This document shows positions 1 through 10,216 of a stretch of DNA of 64,000 nt, piece after piece; position 1 is the first letter of the stretch, and each line of letters starts with the position of its first letter. Source of the DNA: CAXBDP01 sp041689935 (lineage in GTDB: Bacteria; Bacteroidota; Bacteroidia; Cytophagales; Cyclobacteriaceae); the NCBI GenBank assembly GCA_041689935.1, contig JBDNFI010000037.1:5701-69700 (forward strand), written 5' to 3'. Made by a program: the position numbers and the translations under genes. The notes below the pieces were generated by a model. The model was given only the letters and a program-made list of their open reading frames with translations. It was not told where the DNA came from and did not search any database.

Positions 1-3000
1 TGAAGGGCAGAATCATTGAGTTTTTGGATACACTGGCCAAAGGGCAAGATGCGGTTTTAGAAAAAGTAATCATTGAAAAGACAGCGCTTAATTCCACCGA
101 TTTGAAGGTGAGGGCAGGAGCGACCTTGTCCGAAATATTGCATGGGTATTCTAGCTTTTCTGTGAAAACGATTGATAGTTTTTTTCAGCAAGTGTTGCGT
201 GCATTTACCCGTGAGCTGGGTTTGCAGGGAGATTTCGAATTGGAGTTGGATTCCAATAAGGTGATAGAAGCGGCCATTGACAAGCTTTTGCTCGATTTGG
301 GTAAAGATAAGGAGCTCACTAGCTGGCTGGTGGACTTTGTGAAAGAGCGAATTGAAGACGAGAAAAAATATGATGTAAGGGAAGAAATAAGATCCTTGGC
401 AGGTGAAATCCATAAGGAGGAGTTTGGCTACCATAAGAAAACCTTGGAAGGATTGGCGGGAGGTGAGAGTGTTCGGGAATTTCGCAAGAAGCTTTCCAAA
501 CAGAAAAAAGCCATCTTCTTGGAAGTAGAAAGGCTAGGCAAGGAAGCTTTAAATGCCATAGAAAAGGCAGGGCTAGAAATTAGAGATTTCACTTTTGGTA
601 AAAGTGGAGTAGCAAACCATTTTGTGAAATGGGCTGAGGGTGATTTTGCCGCTGCTGGACCTCGTGTAATTAGTGCAGCAGAAGAAAATAAATGGTACAC
701 GAAAACATCAAGAAAGGCCAGTACCATTCAGCAATTGGTAGATGATTTTCTGCTAAATCATCTCCATACCATGCTGGAGTTTCATGAAGAAAATGGCCCA
801 ATAGCAGTGAGTATCGAAAGCATTCTCAATGATTTCTACTCATTCGGCGTGATTTTGAAATTGCTGGCCAAAATTCAAGAATATAAGCGGGAGGAAGATA
901 TTCTATTGCTGGCAGATACTCCACCGCTGATACGAGAGATAATCGGAGACAACCCCACGCCGTTTATCTATGAAAAAGTGGGCACTAAGTATCAGCATTA
1001 TTTGATCGATGAGTTTCAAGATACTTCTGCATTGCAATGGGAGAATTTTAAACCGCTTGTAAGCAATAGTATTGCCGATGGAAACGCGGGATTAGTCGTT
1101 GGCGATGTGAAGCAATCCATCTATCGCTGGCGTGGCGGAGATTGGAAATTGCTGCTAGAGAAAGTAGAGGCAGATTTGGGTGAGGGAAATTATGAAACGG
1201 AAGACCTTAATACCAATTGGCGAAGTCTGGAAAACGTAGTAGACTTCAATAATCTGCTCTTTGAAATTAGTCCAAAAGTGGTGAAAAACTTGGTTGGCTC
1301 GCCAAATCCTGACAATGAAGAAATCATCACACGTGCCTACTCAAGTGCCAAGCAAGCGGCATCTCCCAAAGCGCTAGCCAATGCGAATAAGGGTTTGGTG
1401 GAAGTTAGATTTTTTGAAGAAGCGGAAGATGAGGACGGCGAAAAAAGTGGATGGAAAGAGCAAGCTCAGCATAATTTGCTTAAGCAATTAATGGAATTGC
1501 AAGACCAAGGATACGCACTAAAGGACATTGCATTGCTTGTTCGCAACAATGGCGAAGGCAACGAATTAATTAACTTTCTGCTGAATTATCAGGCGAGCTT
1601 GAAGGAGAGTACCTACCGCTTCGATGTCATTTCTAAGGAAGCACTAGCTATTCGGGATGCGCAGGTGGTGCAATGTATCATCCATGCCATGAGCTATATC
1701 CACAACGAGGAAGATGTTATTTCTTTGGCCGCTTTGGTCCATACTCGATTGCGTTTGCTATCTGCCGCGTCTGTCACTTGGTCGCCCAGCAGTATAGCTC
1801 AATTGAAGGCTGATTTACCTCCCGCTTTTATTGATTCGATAGCCGCATTAGGCAAATATTCCGTGTATGAGCTTAGCGAGCAACTTATAGAAATTCTTGG
1901 CCTTAAAATCAAAAATCAATTTGCCTATTTACAATCCTTTTTAGATGCCGTTTTATCCTTCGAAAAAAATAATGTTTCTGACCTCAAAGGTTTCCTTGAT
2001 TGGTGGCATTTAGAAGGGCATAAAAAATCTGTCATTATCTCTGACGAGCAAGATGCAATACGCGTTTTGACAATTCATAAGTCGAAAGGATTGCAGTTCC
2101 CAGTGGTGATTATTCCTTATGCAGATTGGAGATTAGATCATTTCTCTGGAGGCACTTTTCGTAATTTCCTTTGGATTGATCATGAAGTAAATGGGCTGCT
2201 GAAAATGCGGGAGGGGGAGGAGGAAATTTCTATTCCAGTGCCGATCAATTACAAAAAAGATTTGGCGGATTCCACCTTTGCAGCTGAATACTGGAAAGAG
2301 AAAACCCAGGCCTTTATGGACAGCTTGAATATGCTATATGTGGCCTCTACGCGTGCTGAAAATGCCCTGTACATTAGTGCTCAAAAGCCACCAATCAGTA
2401 AGACTAGTGGTACATATACAGTAAATAATATTGGTGCGCTACTTTATGATTGCCTTTTCGCTCATCAGCAAAAATGGACAAGTGAAAAAGCAGAGATTGT
2501 GTTGGATGAGGAAGAATATTTATTCCAGCTAGGGCAATTGGAAGCGGCTAAAGTGGAAGAGAACTCTAGCCCAATGGAAACCGATGAATGGAAACTCTCC
2601 ACCATCAATACCTTCCCAATTTACCCATGGCAGGAGCGAATAAGGCTGAGGTCTAGACACAGGGCTTTACAATATGCGAATGTTCCTGCTGTGGAGGAGC
2701 GAAGGAAGTACGGGGTTTTATTACACGATTTGATGGCCGAGATAAAAACCTTGAAGGATGTCGCTGCTGCCATATTGCGGTTTCAATTTGAAGGCAGAAT
2801 AAATGAAGCCGAAAAGCATATCCTCAATCAATTATTTGAGCAATTATTGGCCGATCCGCAAATCAACGAGTGGTTTGATAGCGACTGGGAAATCCGCAAC
2901 GAAAGTCCCGTATTGCGTCCCGATGGCAAAAGTATTCGGCCCGATCGAGTGATGATTAAAGATGGGAACGCCAAAGTGATAGACTTTAAAACAGGTGTGG

Positions 3001-3128
3001 AAAAGCAACAGGATAAGCTGCAAGTAGCCAGTTACATGGCACTACTTATTTCTATGGGCTATGCCGCCGTGACAGGCTATGTGCTGTACACCGATTCACA
3101 AAAAATAGAGGAGGTGCAGCATGGCTGA
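1..3128 (+). CDS. addA: AddA/RecB-like UvrD-family helicase-nuclease, 5' end outside window
   Basis: ATP-dependent 3'-5' helicase and nuclease subunit of an AddAB/RecBCD-type double-strand-break repair enzyme; with AddB it resects DNA ends for RecA. The reading frame is open to the first base of the window (first full codon at position 3). Residues just before the first in-frame TTG (24) read KGRIIEFLDTLA, the usual continuation of helicase motif Ia, so the true start and Walker A lie upstream. Visible motifs: Walker B/II DEFQDT, motif III GDVKQSIYRWRG, motif IV NTNWRS, motif V TIHKSKGLQFP, motif VI LYVASTRAENAL. A C-terminal PD-(D/E)XK nuclease follows (PDRVMIKDG...VIDFKTG). The 3' end overlaps addB by 8 bases, implying translational coupling. 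Family assignment is firm; the symbol is by analogy. Confidence 0.93.
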   Translation, partial: KGRIIEFLDTLAKGQDAVLEKVIIEKTALNSTDLKVRAGATLSEILHGYSSFSVKTIDSFFQQVLRAFTRELGLQGDFELELDSNKVIEAAIDKLLLDLGKDKELTSWLVDFVKERIEDEKKYDVREEIRSLAGEIHKEEFGYHKKTLEGLAGGESVREFRKKLSKQKKAIFLEVERLGKEALNAIEKAGLEIRDFTFGKSGVANHFVKWAEGDFAAAGPRVISAAEENKWYTKTSRKASTIQQLVDDFLLNHLHTMLEFHEENGPIAVSIESILNDFYSFGVILKLLAKIQEYKREEDILLLADTPPLIREIIGDNPTPFIYEKVGTKYQHYLIDEFQDTSALQWENFKPLVSNSIADGNAGLVVGDVKQSIYRWRGGDWKLLLEKVEADLGEGNYETEDLNTNWRSLENVVDFNNLLFEISPKVVKNLVGSPNPDNEEIITRAYSSAKQAASPKALANANKGLVEVRFFEEAEDEDGEKSGWKEQAQHNLLKQLMELQDQGYALKDIALLVRNNGEGNELINFLLNYQASLKESTYRFDVISKEALAIRDAQVVQCIIHAMSYIHNEEDVISLAALVHTRLRLLSAASVTWSPSSIAQLKADLPPAFIDSIAALGKYSVYELSEQLIEILGLKIKNQFAYLQSFLDAVLSFEKNNVSDLKGFLDWWHLEGHKKSVIISDEQDAIRVLTIHKSKGLQFPVVIIPYADWRLDHFSGGTFRNFLWIDHEVNGLLKMREGEEEISIPVPINYKKDLADSTFAAEYWKEKTQAFMDSLNMLYVASTRAENALYISAQKPPISKTSGTYTVNNIGALLYDCLFAHQQKWTSEKAEIVLDEEEYLFQLGQLEAAKVEENSSPMETDEWKLSTINTFPIYPWQERIRLRSRHRALQYANVPAVEERRKYGVLLHDLMAEIKTLKDVAAAILRFQFEGRINEAEKHILNQLFEQLLADPQINEWFDSDWEIRNESPVLRPDGKSIRPDRVMIKDGNAKVIDFKTGVEKQQDKLQVASYMALLISMGYAAVTGYVLYTDSQKIEEVQHG

Positions 3129-6018
3129 TTTTCTGGAAGATTTGGCAAAGGAGTTAGTGGCTGAGAAAGGCGATCGAATGCATGAAGTGTGCATCGTATT
3201 TCCCAATCGCAGAGCAGGCTTATTCTTTCGCAGGCATTTGGCCAAGCTGATAGATAAGCCTGTATGGGAGCCAAGAATTATCAGTTTCGAGGATTTTGTG
3301 CAGGAGCGCTCCGGATGGCAAGTGCCCGATCAGCTAACGTTGATTTTGGAATTATACAAGGTGTTTCAGAAGCATTTGCCCAAAGGGTCGGAGCGATTAG
3401 ATCGATTCTATTTTTGGGGCGATTTGCTGCTAAAGGATTTTGACGATATCGATAAATACTTGGTAGATGCCGAGCAATTATTCAAAATCCTGTATCGCCA
3501 AAAAGAGCTCGATATTAGCTTTGCAGGCTTCGATGAAGAAAATCAGCGATTGATAAAGCTTTTTTGGGAGACATTCAAGGAGGAACTTTCCAGTCATCAG
3601 GAGAAATTCCTTCATCTATGGGAAGCACTCACAGTTATTTATCGGGAGTTTAACGCCACCCTTGCCCAAATGGGTATCGGCTATGCAGGCTCACTTATCC
3701 GCCAAGTAGTGGACGGCCTCGAAAGCCAAAAATGGGATCAAAAGCACAGGTACTGGTTTGCAGGGTTCAATGCCCTTACGCCTGCGGAGGAAAAGATCAT
3801 TGGCTATTTGCTGGAAAATAATGGCGCAAGAATATTTTGGGACGCAGATGCCTATTACCTCAATAGAGACCATCACGAGGCAGGGTATTTCATGCGTAAA
3901 TACCGATATAGAAAACCCTTTGATGCAACCTTCCCCAAGGAATTGCCGAATCGGTTTGCCGCCGGTAAGATGATCCACCGAATAGCGGTGCCTTTGGAAG
4001 CAGGGCAAGTGAAAAAAGTAGGCGAGCTACTCGCAGAGATTTGCACGTTGCCCGACTTTGTACCTGAGCGCACGGTGGTGGTATTGCCCGACGAAAGATT
4101 GCTAATGCCCGTATTACAATCCCTCCCGCCACAGATTAAGCAGTTTAATGTCACGATGGGATTTCCGCTCAAAGCCTCCATGATGCACAGCTTTTTGGAG
4201 CACCTGCTTATTATGTATCAATTTGCAGATGGTAAAGACAATAAACACCATTTCTACCATCAGCATGTGCGCTCTATCTTGGCACATCCAATTTTGAAGG
4301 GTTTGTTTCCTACATTTTCCAAAGAGAAATTGGCCGTTATTCTCAAAGGTAATTTGATCAGAGTAAAGGCCAGCGACTTGGTCGAAGATGATCCGATATC
4401 GAAATTGCTTTTTGCGGAACTCCATGTTGACGCAATTTTCGACCACATCCAAGAGGTCTTGTTATCGCTCTACACCGAAATGAATACACGGGAGGATTAT
4501 GAACTCAATCAGATTGATGGTGAATGTATTTACCATTTCTATACACAGATCAAGCGATTGCAAGACGTATTTGTCGAAAGTAAATTGGAGATTGATCTGA
4601 ATGGATTTTTGATGCTTTTCCGACAGTTTTCCAAGTCTATAAGGTTGCCTTTTCAAGGAGAGCCGCTACTTGGCTTGCAAATAATGGGGGTTTTGGAAAC
4701 TCGCCTGCTGGATTTCGACCGGATCATCCTGCTTTCGATGAACGAAGGCGTGTTACCTCCCGCTTCGAGCCAAAGTTCATTTGTGCCATACAATCTCCGC
4801 AAGGCGTTCGACATGCCTACCCCTGAGCATAAGGATGCCATTTCATCCTATCATTTCTATCGCCTTATGCAAAGGGCCAATGAGGTGTATGCATTTTATA
4901 ATACAGAGGTAGAAGGAGGAATAAGTAAAGGTGAAAAAAGCCGCTTTTTACTTCAAATGGAGATGGAAGGCCTACTAAAGGGAAATCTTCATCAGCTTGG
5001 CAATACCATCCGACTTGCAGGAGCTTCTGTGATAGAAGTAGCTAAAGATGCATGGAGTTTGGGCGAGCTTCAAAAATATCTTGGAAAGGGAGACGGCCTT
5101 CGAGTGCTTTCTGCATCAGCTCTCAATACCTATTTGGATTGTCGATTACGGTTTTATTTCAAGTATATTTTGGGCCTGAAGGAATTGGAGGATATTCGAG
5201 AAGAGATAGATCCGATGGTTTTCGGCAATATCCTACACGCAACGATGGAGCAATTGTACTTGGAGATTCAGCAGCGTACGGGTCGGCCTGCTATAGAGCG
5301 GGAGGATTTTTCGTCTTTGAGGAAAATGTATCTATCCATTCTTAAAGAAAAATTTGCGATTGCTTTCCAGTGGGAAGCGAAAGAGATGGATGAAAAACTC
5401 ACTGGTAATAATCATTTGGCCTTTGTTGCATTGGAAAATTATATTGAGAATTTGATAAAATTTGATGAGCAACAAGCACCTTTTACTATTTTGGGTTTAG
5501 AGAAAGGTCGTGGCAAAGATGATCCTATGCCTTTCGAATTTGATCTAAATGGAAAGCGGGAGGTTGCCTACCTCAATGGCTCTATAGATCGGCTAGATGA
5601 AAAGGGAGGTGTAATTCGGGTACTTGATTATAAAACCGGAAAAGCGGATGTCCATTTCACTTCTGTAGCCAGCTTGACCGACCGCGAGGATGATAAGCGA
5701 AATAAGGCGGTATTTCAAACGCTTATTTATGCATTGCTCATAGAGAGCATGCATGATTTCCCAAAAGATAAGCCCCTGCAAACGGGCGTAATTACCACCA
5801 GAAGTTTGACTGATTCGATCATTCAGATGTCTGATGGCAGGGAGATTAGACCTGTGTTTAATGAAGTAGGGGATGTGCGGGAATTGCTGCCGGAATTCAC
5901 CAATGGTTTGCAGGCATTATTAGCTGATTTATTTGATCCAGATCAAGCCTGGGATCAAGTGGAAAACCCTAAAAAATGCGAATATTGTCCATACAACGTG
6001 ATTTGCCAGAAGGCTTGA
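3121..6018 (+). CDS. addB: AddB-like PD-(D/E)XK nuclease, iron-sulfur type
   Basis: Partner subunit of the AddA-like enzyme upstream. In known AddAB this subunit has an inactivated helicase core that can scan for Chi, plus a second nuclease domain. Of 965 residues, the last ~300 carry the nuclease: Cys674 in TYLDCRLRFYFKYILGL, VLDYKTGK near residue 835 (the QhXXY-type nuclease core), and a terminal cysteine group Cys953, Cys956, Cys962 (CEYCPYNVIC). Cys674 plus these three is the arrangement that holds a 4Fe-4S cluster in AddB. The N-terminal part lacks a good Walker A, as expected. It starts inside the end of addA (8-base overlap) and is followed by a hairpin at 6067-6094. Assignment rests on the C-terminal architecture and gene order. 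Confidence 0.9.
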   Translation: MADFLEDLAKELVAEKGDRMHEVCIVFPNRRAGLFFRRHLAKLIDKPVWEPRIISFEDFVQERSGWQVPDQLTLILELYKVFQKHLPKGSERLDRFYFWGDLLLKDFDDIDKYLVDAEQLFKILYRQKELDISFAGFDEENQRLIKLFWETFKEELSSHQEKFLHLWEALTVIYREFNATLAQMGIGYAGSLIRQVVDGLESQKWDQKHRYWFAGFNALTPAEEKIIGYLLENNGARIFWDADAYYLNRDHHEAGYFMRKYRYRKPFDATFPKELPNRFAAGKMIHRIAVPLEAGQVKKVGELLAEICTLPDFVPERTVVVLPDERLLMPVLQSLPPQIKQFNVTMGFPLKASMMHSFLEHLLIMYQFADGKDNKHHFYHQHVRSILAHPILKGLFPTFSKEKLAVILKGNLIRVKASDLVEDDPISKLLFAELHVDAIFDHIQEVLLSLYTEMNTREDYELNQIDGECIYHFYTQIKRLQDVFVESKLEIDLNGFLMLFRQFSKSIRLPFQGEPLLGLQIMGVLETRLLDFDRIILLSMNEGVLPPASSQSSFVPYNLRKAFDMPTPEHKDAISSYHFYRLMQRANEVYAFYNTEVEGGISKGEKSRFLLQMEMEGLLKGNLHQLGNTIRLAGASVIEVAKDAWSLGELQKYLGKGDGLRVLSASALNTYLDCRLRFYFKYILGLKELEDIREEIDPMVFGNILHATMEQLYLEIQQRTGRPAIEREDFSSLRKMYLSILKEKFAIAFQWEAKEMDEKLTGNNHLAFVALENYIENLIKFDEQQAPFTILGLEKGRGKDDPMPFEFDLNGKREVAYLNGSIDRLDEKGGVIRVLDYKTGKADVHFTSVASLTDREDDKRNKAVFQTLIYALLIESMHDFPKDKPLQTGVITTRSLTDSIIQMSDGREIRPVFNEVGDVRELLPEFTNGLQALLADLFDPDQAWDQVENPKKCEYCPYNVICQKA

Positions 6019-6066
6019 TTGGAGTACTTTTGCAAGTGTATGATCAAGCACCGTGAGAAATCAAGA

Positions 6067-6098
6067 AAGGTCATAAGTTTATCCTTATGACCTTGTTT
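6067..6098. terminator. Bidirectional hairpin terminator between convergent addB and aldehyde dehydrogenase
   Basis: An 11-bp perfect stem (AAGGTCATAAG at 6067-6077, CTTATGACCTT at 6084-6094) encloses a 6-base loop and is followed by GTTT. It lies between two convergent stop codons, so it could end both transcripts. The T-tracts are short. Confidence 0.6.
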
Positions 6099-6169
6099 AT
6101 GATAGCGAAAACTTAACGATCTGTCAAATATTTAGCCTGTGGATCCATGAATGCGATGAAAGCGAAATT

Positions 6170-7531
6170 TCATTCTTTCACATACACTGTTTTACGATTG
6201 ATGAATTCCATCATTCCATCTTTGGCAAGTTCCCGTCCGTAGCCAGAGTTCTTAGTGCCACCAAAAGGCAATCTAGGATCTGATTTCACCAACTCATTAA
6301 TAAAAAAGGCTCCATCACTACTCATTTCTGCGTATTTGATGGCTTTTTCTACATCTTTGGTGAAAATGGTAAGGCCTAGTCCATAATTCGATTTTTCAGA
6401 AAGTTCGAAGGCTTCATCCAAGGTTTTCACTTTTATCATGGCTGCAAGTGGCCCAAAGGTTTCTTCATCAAATGCAGGCATGCCAGGCGTTACTCCTCCA
6501 AGCACGGTAGGTTCGTGATAGCAAAGCGTTTGATTGCCGCCAAGCAATAGTTCTGCTCCAAGTGTTACCGATTCATTGACTTGTGTATGTAGCTGATCTG
6601 CTAAATCCAAGCGAGCCAAAGGCCCTACCTGTGTCGTTTCTGTCAAGGGATTTCCAGAGGCTAACTCACTTACAGCTTTAGTAAATTTTGTCACAAACTC
6701 ATCGTAAATGGTTTCCAGCAAAATAAAGCGCTTAGCCGCAATACAACTTTGCCCGCAATTGAGCATGCGAGCCGCAATGGCTGTTTTTACAGCTTTATCA
6801 ATATCAGCGTCTTCGCACACGATAAAGGCATTATTTCCACCCAGTTCCAGCACTGTTTTTTTGAGGTATTTGCCCGCCATCGCAGCCACTGCAGAGCCAG
6901 CTCTTTCACTACCAGTTAAGGTGACAGCCTGCACGGCATGGTGCGCTATTACTTTTTCAGTTTGGTCATGATGGATAATCAAATTTTGAAATACATCTCT
7001 TGGAAATCCGGCTTTTGTAAATACCTCTTCAATAAGTTTGGCGCATCCAAATACGTTGGGCGCATGTTTTAATAGACCTGTATTTCCAGCTGTTAAGGTA
7101 GGAGCTGCATATCTAAAGACTTGCCAAAAAGGAAAATTCCAAGGCATAATGGCTAAAACCGTTCCCATAGGATCATGTCTCACAAAACTTTGGGACGCGT
7201 CTGTAGCGATGATTTCATTTGCTAAAAACGCAGGAGCATTATCGGCATAGTAATCACAAACCAATGCACATTTATTGATTTCACCCTTGGATTCTGAAAT
7301 AGGTTTGCCCATTTCTAAAGTGATCATTTTGGCATATTCTTCCACGTTGTCGCGCAATACTTGCCCAGCCTTTTTCATTAATCGACAGCGTTCTGCTAGA
7401 GGCACTTTTTTCCAAGAGGCAAAGGCTGTTTGGCTGTTGTTTAGTTTCTCATCCAACTCATCTGTGGTGATCGCTATAGATTGCCCAACCTGCTCAGCAT
7501 TGTATGGATTAATACTTTTGAATTCCACCAT
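6170..7531 (-). CDS. NAD(P)-dependent aldehyde dehydrogenase, succinate-semialdehyde dehydrogenase type
   Basis: Oxidises an aldehyde to a carboxylic acid with NAD(P). At 453 residues it matches the short Sad/GabD-like branch. Motifs: PWNFPFWQ (residues 131-138), cofactor-contact GSERAG (207-212), general-base Glu229 in LELGG, nucleophile Cys263 in NCGQSCIAAKR, and a C-terminal PFGGTKNSGYGRE. The SCIAAKR context is typical of succinate-semialdehyde dehydrogenases, but related enzymes act on glutarate semialdehyde and aminoaldehydes. It is last in the minus-strand run that includes a GabT-like transaminase (14484-15800), which would produce exactly such a semialdehyde. The link is contextual; substrate unproven. 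Confidence 0.9.
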   Translation of the reverse strand: MVEFKSINPYNAEQVGQSIAITTDELDEKLNNSQTAFASWKKVPLAERCRLMKKAGQVLRDNVEEYAKMITLEMGKPISESKGEINKCALVCDYYADNAPAFLANEIIATDASQSFVRHDPMGTVLAIMPWNFPFWQVFRYAAPTLTAGNTGLLKHAPNVFGCAKLIEEVFTKAGFPRDVFQNLIIHHDQTEKVIAHHAVQAVTLTGSERAGSAVAAMAGKYLKKTVLELGGNNAFIVCEDADIDKAVKTAIAARMLNCGQSCIAAKRFILLETIYDEFVTKFTKAVSELASGNPLTETTQVGPLARLDLADQLHTQVNESVTLGAELLLGGNQTLCYHEPTVLGGVTPGMPAFDEETFGPLAAMIKVKTLDEAFELSEKSNYGLGLTIFTKDVEKAIKYAEMSSDGAFFINELVKSDPRLPFGGTKNSGYGRELAKDGMMEFINRKTVYVKE

Positions 7532-7585
7532 TAAATATTTTTAGACTTGAAAATTATGCGTAAAATTTAGAAACACCTTTATCTA

Positions 7586-8605
7586 TTAATGGATGTAGCT
7601 CCAAGCTGTTTTTTTAATATTTATTCCAGCCTTTTTACCGAACTTAATAGATTTAGTTACCTCCGTAAAATTATTGAACGATTGATAAACATCTTCCTTA
7701 GGCCATCGTAATTGGACAGAACCTTTTACAGGACGGTATATGCTGGTAAATAATGTTCCAAACCCTTCTTGGTAGCGCTTATTATACAGTGGTGGATGTA
7801 AGAATGCTTGCGATAAATTATTCGCAGTAAGCTCTTTATTCTCTAATAAATTTTTTAAAAATAGAGAACGCTCCATTGTTCGGTTAAACCTTGCGTTTTC
7901 TGGCCAATGGATAGATTCCTGATGGTTGGTCGTATACGCTACGTTCGTTATTGCAGGCGAACTATCCGGCGACAATAGGACGGTTTTAAAAGCACCACTT
8001 TTGTCTAACACGGTTACATTATACGCCATGTGTGATGGAATATGAGTTAATACTTCTATCGCTTCTTGCAGATTGCTGCAAAATTCTAGCACATAACGGA
8101 GAATAAATGAAATACCAAAACCTTGTCCCACCACTTTGCGCCCTCCGAAAGTAAGCGACACAGCTAATCCATCTTCATTTATTCCATCCACCAGTCCAAT
8201 AATATGATCTGTGATGGCCATTACTTTTTTACCGTTCCAAGAACTTAAGAAAAGCGTGCCTTCAAAGAGATTTGGGTGATAATCGTAGTTGCGAACCAAT
8301 TGAATATCATTGCCAGACATAACTGCCTGCGAGCAAGCGTTTAAATGAGCGGGAGGTTGATATCCAGTCAGAAAACGCGCCATTTGCTCATCAGCATCCA
8401 CCAAATTACAAAGGTGCTCATACGTAGGAAGCAACTTAGGCATATATTTTCTAAGAGCGGCTTCGGAGGTAGCCAAATCTGGGATGTATTTGGCCTCGTC
8501 AGTGTTCAGCCTATTTCGATATGTGGGCCAATAGGAATAAAATAAGTTTTGAAATTTTAAACTTGGACGACCATATTCAGAAATTGACTTAAAGTTAAGC
8601 TGCAT
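7586..8605 (-). CDS. C45-family NTN amidohydrolase/acyltransferase
   Basis: Related to acyl-CoA:6-aminopenicillanate acyltransferase, peptidase family C45. These N-terminal-nucleophile enzymes hydrolyse or transfer amide bonds; the fly relative Tan splits N-beta-alanyl amines. The likely nucleophile is Cys91 in NACSQAVMSG, followed by RNYDYHP and GLVDGINEDGLAVSLTFGG, a layout typical of the family. In characterised members autocleavage just before the Cys exposes it; here that would release a ~90-residue propeptide. No signal peptide is seen, so it is probably cytoplasmic. It sits between the ATP-grasp ligase and the aldehyde dehydrogenase, which suggests it cleaves an amide made in the same pathway. 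Substrate unknown. Confidence 0.82.
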   Translation of the reverse strand: MQLNFKSISEYGRPSLKFQNLFYSYWPTYRNRLNTDEAKYIPDLATSEAALRKYMPKLLPTYEHLCNLVDADEQMARFLTGYQPPAHLNACSQAVMSGNDIQLVRNYDYHPNLFEGTLFLSSWNGKKVMAITDHIIGLVDGINEDGLAVSLTFGGRKVVGQGFGISFILRYVLEFCSNLQEAIEVLTHIPSHMAYNVTVLDKSGAFKTVLLSPDSSPAITNVAYTTNHQESIHWPENARFNRTMERSLFLKNLLENKELTANNLSQAFLHPPLYNKRYQEGFGTLFTSIYRPVKGSVQLRWPKEDVYQSFNNFTEVTKSIKFGKKAGINIKKTAWSYIH

Positions 8606-8683
8606 CCTTTATTTTAAATTCATTTTAAACATTTCTTAATACGCTTTTAGTTTTGGTCTTGTCCGCTTGCAAAAGTCCAAAAT

Positions 8684-10180
8684 TTATTTGGTCAAACTAC
8701 CTTGCAATTCGATATTTTCTGTTGGAGTTTCTATTAATTGAGAAACGTATTTGCCTCTAACAGCATTTATCCATCTATGCGCCCGATCATTTAATTGAAA
8801 ATCATCTGTCATCATTCGTCCTCTAGAAACCAAAATTCCCATATCAGCACCTTCATACAGATAATCGCCTTGTTTGGATATGTGCAAAAAGAACGCTTCA
8901 CTTTCAGATTCTACGGCTCTTCTGTGGGTATCCATTCGGTCAAATTGGATATGACCGTTATCAAACATTTGATAAATCCCTGATTGTGGGGCCTCAGATA
9001 CGTGTTCAATCGTATCTTTTGTGTGTTTGATGATCAATTGGCTCCAGCCATCAATATTTACTTGCTTGGCCCAGCGACTATTCAGCGCATTTACATTGAG
9101 TTTATATTCCACATTCATCCATTCTAGTATGTGAAATATAAACAGTGGAGCATCCGCTAGGGCAAAAACAGCGTGATTTGTAATGGAACTAGCCCCAGTC
9201 ACTCGTGGATTTAGTTCGCCTAAGTAAATCTTACCATTGTCTTGATCAATCAAAAAATCTAATTCAAAATACCCTTTGTATCCTTCTTCTCTTAACTGAT
9301 TGCCAAATAGCTTTGTGTATTTTGCTGCTTTTTTCCTTAGCTGAGGTGTAAATGCATTCGGAAAGATCTCATTTCCACACCAGCCGCCTTTATAGGGGGT
9401 CAATTCTTTAAAACCAACCAATTCGGTCATCAATGGCGCAACAATAGTCCCATGTTTTGTAACGCATGCTTCAATTGCTGAACCTTTACAATTGATGCGC
9501 TTCATGATTTTGACTTCTTTTTCTTTTACAATTTCTTCCTCATATTTTCTAAACTCCTCCTCATTGGAAATAAAAAATGTGGTGTGGCCAGAGTCACCAA
9601 AAGGAGTTTGTATCACAAGGTCTGTCCCCAATGCTTTTGAAACACTATTTAACTGGGCATAGTCAGTAACGGCAGAGAGCACATACGGAACACAGGGTAC
9701 TCCAGCTTTTTCGGCCAGTCTATTGGTGTTCACTTTATTGTCCATTAATGTCCTCATTTTTGAGCTTGGGAACATTATTTCTAAGCCTAATTTTTTGGCG
9801 AGTTTTTCAGTTTTTTCATTAAACATCAAGAACATCGCCTTGCCTCTATTTTTTCCTTTACTTCTTAGTTTTATGTATTGTTGTACTTCGGGGTGTTGAA
9901 GTAGGTAGTTATTGATGTCTTCAATACTTGTAAACTCATCATGTGGAATTTCTGTCTTTGGTGAGAAAACATTTGGATGTTGCCCATCAAAGCATTCAAT
10001 ATGCGAAATAAACTTAAAGCCTTTTATCCATTCATCTGCCCCCAGCAAATTAAAATTGGTTGCGCTTATAAAATATAATGGAATCTCATTTTTATAAAAG
10101 TATCTCCTAATATCTGGAATTCCATTTAACACTTCAATGGAGTCATCTTTTTTTATCCGTGATGTTTTTTTAGTACTCAT
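8684..10180 (-). CDS. ATP-grasp ligase, biotin-carboxylase-like fold
   Basis: An ATP-grasp enzyme of 498 residues that activates a carboxylate as acyl phosphate and couples it, most often to an amine. The central region holds the ATP-grasp fold: the flexible-loop stretch TPFGDSGHTTFF, the adenine-hinge region, and the Mg-binding segment ELDFLID...YLGELNPRVTGASS with the expected Glu and Asn. Homologues are often labelled biotin carboxylase, but no biotin-carrier protein or carboxyltransferase is nearby, so amide or peptide ligation fits better. It lies 36 bases downstream of the decarboxylase gene and 78 upstream of the C45 hydrolase, probably in the same transcript. Substrates cannot be read from the sequence. 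Confidence 0.82.
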   Translation of the reverse strand: MSTKKTSRIKKDDSIEVLNGIPDIRRYFYKNEIPLYFISATNFNLLGADEWIKGFKFISHIECFDGQHPNVFSPKTEIPHDEFTSIEDINNYLLQHPEVQQYIKLRSKGKNRGKAMFLMFNEKTEKLAKKLGLEIMFPSSKMRTLMDNKVNTNRLAEKAGVPCVPYVLSAVTDYAQLNSVSKALGTDLVIQTPFGDSGHTTFFISNEEEFRKYEEEIVKEKEVKIMKRINCKGSAIEACVTKHGTIVAPLMTELVGFKELTPYKGGWCGNEIFPNAFTPQLRKKAAKYTKLFGNQLREEGYKGYFELDFLIDQDNGKIYLGELNPRVTGASSITNHAVFALADAPLFIFHILEWMNVEYKLNVNALNSRWAKQVNIDGWSQLIIKHTKDTIEHVSEAPQSGIYQMFDNGHIQFDRMDTHRRAVESESEAFFLHISKQGDYLYEGADMGILVSRGRMMTDDFQLNDRAHRWINAVRGKYVSQLIETPTENIELQGSLTK

Positions 10181-10216
10181 AATTCAATATTAATGATTAA
10201 ATAAAAGATTATTCTA

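Noticed and set aside
24..26. TTG at 24 as the start of the addA-like gene
   Set aside because: The frame is open to the window edge and the residues before the TTG continue helicase motif Ia, so the start and Walker A must lie upstream.
8684..10180. Biotin carboxylase function for the ATP-grasp gene
   Set aside because: No biotin carrier motif or carboxyltransferase partner nearby; only the ATP-grasp fold is supported.
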